Positions 42,995 to 56,457 of a stretch of 64,000 nt of DNA are shown here, piece by piece. Positions within the stretch are counted from its first letter, which is position 1. The number at the start of each line of letters is the position of its first letter. The position numbers and the translations under genes were made by a program. The notes below the pieces were generated by a model, which saw only the letters and a list, made by a program, of their open reading frames with translations, was not told where the DNA came from and did not search any database. The stretch is from NCBI RefSeq assembly GCF_001905725.1, contig NZ_LIWB01000001.1:620001-684000 (forward strand), read 5' to 3'. Source of the stretch: Streptomyces sp. CB02400 (GTDB lineage: Bacteria > Actinomycetota > Actinomycetes > Streptomycetales > Streptomycetaceae).

Positions 42995-43573
42995 TCAACC
43001 AGCCGGCTCCCGGGGCCAGTTCTCCAGGGTGACGTGCAGGGCGTCGATCGCCCTGTTCCAGGATGCCTCGTGGTCGCGGGGGTCGCCGAAGGCGCCGGAG
43101 GACTCCAGGGCGCAGTAGCCGTGGAAGGTGCTGCGCAGCAGGCGTACGGCGTCGGTGAGGTCGGGTTCGTCCAGGCCGTAGGCGCGGAGCAGGCCGTAGG
43201 TGACCTCGGCGGTGCGGCGCATCGCGGGGGAGTCGGTGACCAGGGACCGGTCCAGGCGGATCTGGGTGGCCGTGTAACGGCCGGGGTGGGTGAGGGCGTA
43301 CTCCCGGTAGGCGCCCGCGAAGGCGGCCAGCGCCTCCTTGCCGGTCCGCCCGGCGACCGCCGCCGCGATCCGGTCGATCATCTCCCCGCCCGCCAGCAGG
43401 GCCATCCGGGTGCGCAGGTCCCGCAGGCCGCGCACATGCGCGTACAGGCTCGCGTCCCGCACGCCGAAACGCCGGGCCAGCGCGGACAGGGTGACGTTCT
43501 CGTAGCCCGCCTCGTCGGCGAGGTCGGCGGCGGCCGCGACGAGACGGTCGGTGGTGAGTCCGGCGCGGGGAAT
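42995..43573 (-). CDS. TetR-family regulator with apparent ATT start codon
   Basis: A 192-aa regulator. The HTH reads TLSALARRFGVRDASLYAHV near residues 30-49 and the ligand-binding helices follow to the end. No ATG, GTG or TTG occurs in frame between the stop at about 43618 and the HTH, except inside it. The codon at 43571-43573 is ATT at exactly the position where the family has Met (xPRAGLTTDRL), with GGAGG five bases upstream. So ATT is the likely start, or the base is an error. It is divergent from the secreted PHP gene. Confidence 0.85.
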   Translation of the reverse strand: MPRAGLTTDRLVAAAADLADEAGYENVTLSALARRFGVRDASLYAHVRGLRDLRTRMALLAGGEMIDRIAAAVAGRTGKEALAAFAGAYREYALTHPGRYTATQIRLDRSLVTDSPAMRRTAEVTYGLLRAYGLDEPDLTDAVRLLRSTFHGYCALESSGAFGDPRDHEASWNRAIDALHVTLENWPREPAG

Positions 43574-43743
43574 GGAGGCCTCCGAAGCAAACCCGACAGG
43601 AAGCGCCCAGCCTACCGATCAGGTGCGGGCGAGCCGCCGTGTCCAGGGCATGCGCCGCTCATCCGCACGTTGTTCAACGTTCATACGCTGCCTTGATCCT
43701 CCACACGCGGCGTGATCGCGCCGCGGCAACGAGGAGGCACACC

Positions 43744-45471
43744 ATGGGTCACGGGCACGCGCACGGACACGGACACGGACACGGACACCATCACCACCAT
43801 GACGAAACGACGGCTCCGCTGCCCGCCGCCTTCGACACCTCCGTGCCCGACGAGGCGCTGAACCCCGAGCAGAGGTCCCGCCGTACGCTGCTGCGCCGGG
43901 CCGGGCTGCTCGGCGCGGGCCTCGCGGCCGGCACCGTGCTCTCCGCCGGCGCCGGCGCGGCCACGCCCGCGCACGCGGCGGGCGACAGCCGCCGCGGCAC
44001 CGGCAGGGGCAAGGGCTTCCTGTGGCTGGCCGGTGACCACCACATCCACACCCAGTACAGCAGCGACGGCAAGTACCGGGTCGTCGACCAGGTCCGCCAG
44101 GGCGCCCGGCACGGCATGGACTGGCTGGTCATCACCGACCACGGCAGCACCACCCACGCCAAGATCGGTGTCGAGAAGGTCAACCCGGACATCAAGGAGG
44201 CCCGCGCCGCCTACGAGGACACCCTCGTCTTCCAGGGCCTGGAGTGGAACATCCCGGCCGCCGAGCACGGCACCGTCTTCGTCCACCCCGGCCGCAACGA
44301 GGTCTCCGTCCTCAAGCAGTTCGAGACCGACTACGACGGCGGCGTCAAGGGCGCCACCGACTCCACCCCGGCCAACGAGGCCCTCGCCGTCGCCGGGCTG
44401 AACTTCCTCGCCGAGCAGGTCAGACGGCGCAAGGTCAAGGACGCCCTGATGCTCGCCAACCACCCCGCGCGCAAGGGCATCGACTCCCCGCACGAGATCC
44501 GCGCCTGGCGCGACGCCACCGGCACCGGCGACCGGCAGATCGCCGTCGGCTTCGAGGGCGCCCCCGGCCACCAGGCCGCCGGCCTGCCCAAGCCGCTCGG
44601 CATGGGCCGCGCCCGCGGCATCTACGACGGCAGCCCCGGCGCCAACTCCTTCCCCGGCTACCCGCTGGAGAGCTACCGCACCTGGGGCGGCTTCGACTGG
44701 ATGACCGCCACCGTCGGCGGCCTGTGGGACAGCCTCCTCGCGGAGGGACGCCCCTGGTGGATCACCGCCAACTCCGACTCCCACCAGGTGTACGCCGACA
44801 CCGCCGCACGCGGCACGGGCGGCGACTTCAACGCCGACGGCCGGTACCCCGACCCCGTCTACGGCGGGCAGATCGACGTCAGCCAGGGCGACTACTGGCC
44901 CGGCCAGTACAGCCGCACCCACGTCGGCGCCGACGGGTTCTCCTACGCCGCCGTCATGGACGGCATCCGCGCCGGCCGCGTCTGGGTCGACCACGGGCAG
45001 CTCGTCAGCGGCCTCGACGTCCGCGTCTCCGGCGGCAGCCGCTGGGCCACCCTCGGCGGCGCCCTGCACGTCCGCAAGGGCACCAAGGTCACGCTGACCG
45101 CCGACATCGCCCTCGCCGGCGGCCCCAACTGGGCCGGGTTCACCCCCGAGCTCGCCCGCGTGGACGTCATCCAGGGCGATGTGACCGGCCCGGTCGCCGA
45201 CAAGGACACGTTCACCGCGCCCACGGCGAAGGTCGCCAGGTCGTACGACATCGACAAGTCGGCCGGCACCGTCCGCGTCACCTTCGACCTCGGCCGCGTC
45301 GACCGCCCGGTGTACGTCCGGCTGCGCGGCACCGACGGCAACCGGTCCGCCGTCGGCGTGATGGGCGCGAAGGTCGACCCGGCGGGCCCCGCCATCGACG
45401 TCGTGGGCGACGCCGACCCGTGGCGCGACCTGTGGTTCTACTCCAACCCGGTGTGGGTCCTGCCGTCGTGA
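43744..45471 (+). CDS. Secreted PHP-domain phosphoesterase-like protein with His-rich leader
   Basis: A 575-aa protein with GAGGAGG six bases upstream of the ATG. It starts with an unusual His-rich stretch (HGHAHGHGHGHGHHHHH, residues 3-19), followed by a Tat-type signal (SRRTLLRRAGLLGAGLAAG, about 44-62). The PHP metal-binding motifs are GDHHIHTQYS near residue 97, VITDHGS near 135 and ANHPARKG near 240. PHP proteins are metal-dependent phosphoesterases. The His-rich region precedes the signal and might be removed with it. The next gene starts at the stop codon (GTGA). Confidence 0.85.
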   Translation: MGHGHAHGHGHGHGHHHHHDETTAPLPAAFDTSVPDEALNPEQRSRRTLLRRAGLLGAGLAAGTVLSAGAGAATPAHAAGDSRRGTGRGKGFLWLAGDHHIHTQYSSDGKYRVVDQVRQGARHGMDWLVITDHGSTTHAKIGVEKVNPDIKEARAAYEDTLVFQGLEWNIPAAEHGTVFVHPGRNEVSVLKQFETDYDGGVKGATDSTPANEALAVAGLNFLAEQVRRRKVKDALMLANHPARKGIDSPHEIRAWRDATGTGDRQIAVGFEGAPGHQAAGLPKPLGMGRARGIYDGSPGANSFPGYPLESYRTWGGFDWMTATVGGLWDSLLAEGRPWWITANSDSHQVYADTAARGTGGDFNADGRYPDPVYGGQIDVSQGDYWPGQYSRTHVGADGFSYAAVMDGIRAGRVWVDHGQLVSGLDVRVSGGSRWATLGGALHVRKGTKVTLTADIALAGGPNWAGFTPELARVDVIQGDVTGPVADKDTFTAPTAKVARSYDIDKSAGTVRVTFDLGRVDRPVYVRLRGTDGNRSAVGVMGAKVDPAGPAIDVVGDADPWRDLWFYSNPVWVLPS

Positions 45472-45977
45472 CGCCGTACGCCCTCACCGTGGACGCGGGC
45501 ATCAGGGATCTGCTCGACGCCGACCACCTGCTGCACCGGATGGCGGCCGAACTCGCCCTCCCCGAGGAGACGTTCGGCTGCACCCACCTCGTACGCGACG
45601 ACCGTCCGCGCGTCGCGGTGTCCCTGTCCCTGCCCTCGCGGCCGCTCCCGGACACCCTCCGGGAGCGGCTCGCGGGGTACGGTGCCGTCTCCCCGGGCCT
45701 GCCCGACGAGGTGGGACGCGCGGTGCTCTACCCGGGCGTCTCCGCGCTCACCGGCACGACGACCGTCGCGGAGCTGCTCGCCGGCTCCGCGATCGCCCGC
45801 GTGACGGTCCTGGGCACACCCGAGCCACCCGGCCCGGAGACCCGCCTGGTGACCCGTGACCATGTGCGGCCGCAGTGGCAGCGGGACGAACTCGTCCTCG
45901 CCGCCACCCCGGCCCTGGGCGGCACCCTCGTGCCGTTCGAGGCCCCGGACCCCACACCCTGCTGCGCGGACCACTGA
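45468..45977 (+). CDS. Conserved protein of unknown function coupled to the PHP gene
   Basis: A 169-aa protein starting with GTG at the PHP stop codon (GTGA overlap). It reads as an alpha/beta protein with TVDAGIRDLLDADHLLHRMA at the start and a CysCys at the end (DPTPCCADH). No known motif was recognised. Lacking a signal peptide, it should stay in the cytoplasm while its coupled partner is exported. Convergent with the GH2 gene 6 bp away. Confidence 0.7.
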   Translation: MTPYALTVDAGIRDLLDADHLLHRMAAELALPEETFGCTHLVRDDRPRVAVSLSLPSRPLPDTLRERLAGYGAVSPGLPDEVGRAVLYPGVSALTGTTTVAELLAGSAIARVTVLGTPEPPGPETRLVTRDHVRPQWQRDELVLAATPALGGTLVPFEAPDPTPCCADH

Positions 45978-45983
45978 GTTCCG

Positions 45984-50676
<4,693 letters not shown>

Positions 50677-50699
50677 CACGTGTCCGCCCGTCCGCCGCG

Positions 50700-51968
50700 C
50701 TATCCGAAGAGCTTGTCGAGTTCGCGGTTCACCTTCCCGTCGGCCTTGTCGAGTTCGGCCTCCGGGTCACCGCCCTTGCGGACACAGTTGGCGAGGACGT
50801 CCTCCAGGGCCGTGATCATCGCCTGGGTCCAGCCGATGTTGTCGAAGTGCCCGAACTCGTTGAACAGCCTGACGCCTTCGGCCGGCAGGCCCGACTTGAG
50901 CTTGTCGGCGGACTCGGCGAGCGACGTGCGCGGCGGGATGTGGAAGCCGTAGGAGAGCGCCCAGTCCTCCTGGTACTCCTTCTGGTCGATCCACAGCCAC
51001 TTCACGTACTCCTTGGCCGCCTCCACGTTCTTTCCCTTGGCGTTGACGAACATCGACCAGCCGCCGTTGTAGACGGTCTGCTCGCCCGCGTCGGTGACCT
51101 TGGGGAAGGGGAAGACACCGAGGTCGTCGCCGAGCGCCTCCTGCATCTGCGGCATCGCCCACATGCCGCACCACTGGACGGCGGTGAGCCCCTGGTTGAG
51201 CGCGGAGGGGTCCCAGAAGTCGGTCGGCGCGTCGAGCAGCAGATCACCGCTGGTGAACAGCTTGCGCAGGGTGCGGAAGCCGCCGACGACACCGTCGGTG
51301 TGGTACGCGATCTCGTTGTTCTCGTCCAGGGTGTCGGCGCCGGACGCCCAGATCATCGGGTTGACGATCGAGTGCAGGGTGTTGCCGAGGTAGATGCCCT
51401 TGACCTTGTCGGTGGTCAACTCGGCTGCCGTGGCGAGGAGTTCGTCGAGCGTCCGGGGGATGCCGACGCCCGCCTTGTCGAACAGCGACTTGCGGTAGAA
51501 GAAGAACTGCGGGTCGTCGATCATCCGCACGCCGTAGATCTTCCCGTCGACGGTGTGCGACTGGATGTCGGCCGGGTTGAAGTCGTCCTTCACCGGGCCG
51601 ACCAGGTCGGTCAGATCGGCGACCTGGCCGCTCTTGACGAGCTGGATCTGGGGGTGGAACTCGAAGACGTCCGGCGCCTTGTCGGTGAGCAGCGAGGCGA
51701 ACAGCTTGCTCTCGAAGTTGGAGCCCGTGATCCACTGCGTGGTCACGTCCGCCTCCTCGTACGCCTTCGCGTACCGCTTGATCGCCTGCTCGGTGCCGGC
51801 CTCACCGTAGGCGTGGAAGTACTGGACCAGGCTCTTCCCCGATCCCGAGCCGCCGCCACCGCGGCCGTTGTTGCCGCCGCAGGCGGCCAGTCCGCCGGCG
51901 GCGGCGAGGCCCAGGGCGGCGCGGAGTGCTGATCGACGGTCCCACGTGCTGTTGCTCGATGCCGGCAT
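50700..51968 (-). CDS. Sugar-binding lipoprotein of ABC importer
   Basis: A 422-aa extracytoplasmic binding protein. The N-terminus has a twin-Arg signal (DRRSALRAALGLAAAGG) and a lipobox LAACGG with the lipid Cys near residue 30; a Gly/Ser spacer follows. The mature part is an SBP_bac_1 fold (FHAYGEAGTEQAIKRYAKAY, KAPDVFEFHPQ, NGGWSMFVNAKGKNVEA). It carries the specificity of the system, likely for galacto- or arabinogalacto-oligosaccharides, from context. RBS AAGGACG is six bases before the ATG. First gene of the operon. Confidence 0.92.
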   Translation of the reverse strand: MPASSNSTWDRRSALRAALGLAAAGGLAACGGNNGRGGGGSGSGKSLVQYFHAYGEAGTEQAIKRYAKAYEEADVTTQWITGSNFESKLFASLLTDKAPDVFEFHPQIQLVKSGQVADLTDLVGPVKDDFNPADIQSHTVDGKIYGVRMIDDPQFFFYRKSLFDKAGVGIPRTLDELLATAAELTTDKVKGIYLGNTLHSIVNPMIWASGADTLDENNEIAYHTDGVVGGFRTLRKLFTSGDLLLDAPTDFWDPSALNQGLTAVQWCGMWAMPQMQEALGDDLGVFPFPKVTDAGEQTVYNGGWSMFVNAKGKNVEAAKEYVKWLWIDQKEYQEDWALSYGFHIPPRTSLAESADKLKSGLPAEGVRLFNEFGHFDNIGWTQAMITALEDVLANCVRKGGDPEAELDKADGKVNRELDKLFG

Positions 51969-52014
51969 GGCGACGTCCTTGTCTCGAGTGCGGCTGTCGG
52001 CGGGATGGCGCTCA

Positions 52015-52046
52015 AGGACTTGCGGTGCGCAGGACTTGCGGTGCGC
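52015..52046 (-). repeat. 16-bp perfect tandem repeat in the leader of the sugar-uptake operon
   Basis: AGGACTTGCGGTGCGC occurs twice head to tail (52015-52030 and 52031-52046), between the operator-like motif and the binding-protein start (51968). It could be a simple slippage product or part of a leader structure. Confidence 0.7.
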
Positions 52047-52068
52047 GGGACGTTAACCTTCGGCCAAT

Positions 52069-52092
52069 ACTTCGGCAAGGGGTTGGACAAAG
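52069..52092 (-). promoter_or_regulatory. ROK-regulator operator candidate upstream of the sugar-uptake operon
   Basis: On the plus strand ACTTCGGCAAGGGGTTGG followed by ACAAAG closely matches ACTTTCGACAAGGGGTTTGG at 53439-53458, in front of the ROK gene. The sharing of a motif by the regulator and its neighbouring operon indicates a common operator. It lies about 100 bp upstream of the first gene. Confidence 0.5.
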
Positions 52093-52140
52093 CCTGTGCG
52101 AAGCGTTGCGACTCGTTCGTGATGACGAACGGGACGGGGG

Positions 52141-53367
52141 TTACCGGCGACTGCCGGCGGTACGGTTCCCGGCGCGCTTCCCGGCCGACTGCAACGCGCC
52201 CTCCAGCGCGAACGTCGCCGCTCCCAGGCACACCGGATCGGTCGGGATCGGGGAGAGGACGATCCGGGTGGCGGCCAGCGGGCGGCGCAGCGCGTGCCGG
52301 GTGACGGCCGCGCGGACCTCGTCGAGCAGCGGCTCACCGAACGCGGCCGCGACCCAGCTGCTGAGCACGACCACCTCCGGGTTGAAGAGGTTGACCAGAT
52401 CGGCGATCCCGGCGCCGAGGTAGCGGGCGGTGTGCCCGAGCACCTCCACCGCCACCGGATCGCCCGCGCTCACGCCCCGGGCGAGCGCGTCGATGGTGGC
52501 CGTCTGGTCGTCGGCCCGCAGCAGCGGGCTGTCCGGGCTCAGCTCCCGCAGGTTAAGCATGATCCCGGGCGCGCCGGTGTACGTCTCCACACAGCCGCGG
52601 TTGCCGCAGTGGCAGGGGCGGCCGTCCAGGACGAGGGTGGTGTGCCCCCACTCACCGGCGCTGTTGCTCACCCCCCGGTGCACCCCGCCGCCCAGCACCA
52701 GCCCGGCGCCCACCCCGGTCCCGAGGTTCACCACCACCGCGTCCCCGCAACCGCGCGCCGCCCCGAACCACAGCTCGGCCACCGCGCAGGCCCGCAACGG
52801 GTTGTCCAGGTGCAGGGGATAGGCGATGTGCTCCGTGAGCAGGTCGAGCAGCGGGACGTCGTGCCAGTCCCAGTTCGGCGCGTACTCGGAGATCCCGGTG
52901 TCCCGGTCCACCTGACCCGGCACGCTCACCCCGACCCCGAGCACCCGCGCGCCCGCCACCCCGGCCTGCGCCACCACCGACCCCACCGCCGTGGCCACAT
53001 GCCCCACGACCTGCTCGGGCCGGCTCTCGCCGGGGCGCATGCCCTCCTCGGCGCGGGCCAGCACGTTCAGCGCGAGGTCGAACAGCTCGACCCGCACATA
53101 GGTCTCGGCGAGATCCACACCGATCAGCGCGCCCCCCGACGCGTTGACGGCCACCAGGCCCCGGGGACGGCCGCCGGCCGAGTCCTCGAAACCCACCTCG
53201 GTGATCATGCCGAGGCCGAGCAGCTCCCCGACCAGGGTGGCGACGGTGGCGAGACTGAGCCCCGTGGCGGCCGCCAGCTCCTGCCGGGAGGTCGGCGACG
53301 CGGCGATGATCTGGCGCAGCACCTGATAGCGGTTGGCCGTACGGATGTCCCGCGATGTGCGCTTCAC
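52141..53367 (-). CDS. ROK-family transcriptional regulator
   Basis: A 408-aa repressor. The HTH is near residues 20-55 (TSRQELAAATGLSLATVATL). The ROK fold follows, with ALIGVDLAETYVRVELFDL, the sugar/ATP-like region VVVNLGTGVGAGLVLGGGVHRG and the zinc motif CHCGNRGCVETY near 245-260. The start is the GTG at VKRTSRD with GGGGGCAG before it; a longer frame is open upstream. It most likely represses the adjacent galactoside uptake operon through the shared motif. The inducer is a galactose-type sugar by inference. Confidence 0.9.
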   Translation of the reverse strand: MKRTSRDIRTANRYQVLRQIIAASPTSRQELAAATGLSLATVATLVGELLGLGMITEVGFEDSAGGRPRGLVAVNASGGALIGVDLAETYVRVELFDLALNVLARAEEGMRPGESRPEQVVGHVATAVGSVVAQAGVAGARVLGVGVSVPGQVDRDTGISEYAPNWDWHDVPLLDLLTEHIAYPLHLDNPLRACAVAELWFGAARGCGDAVVVNLGTGVGAGLVLGGGVHRGVSNSAGEWGHTTLVLDGRPCHCGNRGCVETYTGAPGIMLNLRELSPDSPLLRADDQTATIDALARGVSAGDPVAVEVLGHTARYLGAGIADLVNLFNPEVVVLSSWVAAAFGEPLLDEVRAAVTRHALRRPLAATRIVLSPIPTDPVCLGAATFALEGALQSAGKRAGNRTAGSRR

Positions 53368-53438
53368 CGAGCTGCCCCCATCCCTGCCGGGCCGGGCCGA
53401 CCGGGCACCGGCGCGCGGCAAGGCTATGGGGGAAGCGG

Positions 53439-53476
53439 AACTTTCGACAAGGGGTTTGGAAAGGGGCTTGACGAAG
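53439..53476 (-). promoter_or_regulatory. ROK-regulator operator candidate in front of the ROK gene
   Basis: Reads ACTTTCGACAAGGGGTTTGG, then AAAGGGGCTTGACGAAG on the plus strand, 72 bp upstream of the ROK start and 19 bp after the aldO stop. The two TTCGA/TTGACGAA-type halves make it partly symmetric. It matches the site before the sugar-binding gene, so autoregulation is likely. Confidence 0.5.
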
Positions 53477-53494
53477 TCCGGACAGGGCCCGGGA

Positions 53495-54799
<1,305 letters not shown>

Positions 54800-54906
54800 C
54801 TACCTCGCGCGTGGTCCACGCCTGTGGGGGGACCCGGCGCCCCGGATGTCCGAGCGGGGGCATACCGTGAGGAGTCGTACGTCCGAACCGGGAGGAGAAC
54901 AACGGG

Positions 54907-56229
54907 ATGGGCAGCCGTACCGCGCTGGTCGAGGATCTGATGGAGCGGTTCCCGCACGTGCCGCGCGAAGCCGTCTTCAAGGAGGACCTGCTGCGCGGCG
55001 GTGTGGCCTTCGACCCGTCCGCGCTCAGCGACAACGAGAGCGGCGAGGTCAAACCGAAGTCGTACTTCATCTTCTCCTTCGACCACGGCACCCTGCCCGA
55101 GCTGGGCGAGGCCGCGCTGCGCCGCCCGCCGGAGGAGATCATCCTCACCGGCGGCCCGTACGACCTGCGCCGCACGGTCGTGTCGGTGCGCGTGAACCCG
55201 GCCTCCCCCTACCGCGTCGCCGCCGACGAGCACGGCGTGCTCGGCCTCTACCTCGACGGCAAGCGGATCTCGGACGTCGGCGTGCCGCCCATGCCCGAGT
55301 ACTACCGGCACACCCTGTCCAACGGGAAGTCGGTCATGGAGGTCGCCCCCACCATCCAGTGGGGCTACCTGATCTACCTGACCGTCTTCCGGGTCTGCCA
55401 GTACTTCGGCGCCAAGGAGGAGTGCCAGTACTGCGACATCAATCACAACTGGCGCCAGCACAAGGCGGCCGGGCGGCCCTACACCGGCGTGAAGGACGTC
55501 GAGGAGGTCCTGGAGGCCCTCGAGATCATCGACCGGTACGACACCGCGAAGGCGTCCACCGCCTACACCCTCACCGGCGGAGCCATCACCAGGACGGTCT
55601 CCGGACGCGACGAGGCCGACTTCTACGGCCACTACGCCAAGGCCATCGAGGAGCGCTTCCCCGGCCGCTGGATCGGCAAGGTCGTCGCCCAGGCGCTGCC
55701 CAGGGACGACGTGCAGCGCTTCAAGGACTACGGCGTGCAGATCTACCACCCCAACTACGAGGTGTGGGACGAGTACCTGTTCAAGATGTACTGCCCCGGC
55801 AAGGAGCGCTACGTCGGCCGCGACGAGTGGCACAGGCGCATCCTCGACTCCGCGGAGATCTTCGGCGCGCGCAACGTGATCCCCAACTTCGTGGCCGGTG
55901 TGGAGATGGCCGAGCCCTTCGGCTTCAAGACGGTCGACGAGGCCATCGACTCCACCACCGAGGGCCTGCGCTTCTTCATGTCGCACGGCATCACGCCCCG
56001 CTTCACCACCTGGTGCCCGGAGCCGACCACCCCGCTCGGCAAGGCCAACCCGCAGGGCGCCCCGCTGGAGTACCACATCCGTCTCCTCCAGGCGTACCGG
56101 CAGACCATGGAGGACTTCGGCCTCTCCTCGCCCCCCGGCTACGGCCCGCCCGGACCCGGCAACGCGGTGTTCTCCGTCAGCTCCTTCATGGACAGCCTCC
56201 CGGCACAGGAGTCCGCCGAGAAGGTCTGA
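54907..56229 (+). CDS. Radical SAM protein with CX8CX2C motif
   Basis: A 440-aa protein with GGGAGGAG upstream of the ATG. The cysteine motif near residues 168-180 reads CQYFGAKEECQYCDI, i.e. Cys-x8-Cys-x2-Cys rather than the standard Cys-x3-Cys-x2-Cys. A glycine-rich stretch TLTGGAITRT near residue 222 and later TTWCPEPTTPLGKANP fit a SAM-binding half-barrel. The substrate is unknown and no precursor peptide gene or partner is adjacent. It is divergent from aldO. A strong terminator-like hairpin follows. Confidence 0.8.
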   Translation: MGSRTALVEDLMERFPHVPREAVFKEDLLRGGVAFDPSALSDNESGEVKPKSYFIFSFDHGTLPELGEAALRRPPEEIILTGGPYDLRRTVVSVRVNPASPYRVAADEHGVLGLYLDGKRISDVGVPPMPEYYRHTLSNGKSVMEVAPTIQWGYLIYLTVFRVCQYFGAKEECQYCDINHNWRQHKAAGRPYTGVKDVEEVLEALEIIDRYDTAKASTAYTLTGGAITRTVSGRDEADFYGHYAKAIEERFPGRWIGKVVAQALPRDDVQRFKDYGVQIYHPNYEVWDEYLFKMYCPGKERYVGRDEWHRRILDSAEIFGARNVIPNFVAGVEMAEPFGFKTVDEAIDSTTEGLRFFMSHGITPRFTTWCPEPTTPLGKANPQGAPLEYHIRLLQAYRQTMEDFGLSSPPGYGPPGPGNAVFSVSSFMDSLPAQESAEKV

Positions 56230-56264
56230 GACACCGGGGACGCAGGGCCCTCGCAGAGAGATCA

Positions 56265-56296
56265 GGAAGGCCGGAACCGAGACGTTCCGGCCTTCC
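56265..56296 (+). terminator. Terminator hairpin after the radical SAM gene
   Basis: 13-bp arms (GGAAGGCCGGAAC and GTTCCGGCCTTCC) around a 6-nt loop, 36 bp after the stop. A GC-rich intrinsic-type terminator without a T-tract, usual in Streptomyces. The 228-bp space to the next gene holds the promoter for that gene but no other feature was seen. Confidence 0.8.
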
Positions 56297-56457
56297 GTGC
56301 GTATGGTCCCTGCGAGGGGTGGCCGCGCCGCCACACAAAGTGAGGGAAGCGCTTGTCAGTTGTGGCGGGAACGTGAAAAGCTCGGCCACTGCCGCGAGGT
56401 TTCCCCAACTCCACCGCCCCTATGGCGAGTTGACCTCGTTCGTGATGCGGGAGTCTC

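Noticed and set aside
43738..43800. Histidine repeat as an artificial tag
   Set aside because: It mixes His and Gly codons in the order HGHGHG, lies behind a natural ribosome site and is followed by a natural Tat signal; nothing looks engineered.
54907..56457. RiPP cluster around the radical SAM gene
   Set aside because: No precursor-like small ORF or transporter was found in the flanking non-coding DNA.
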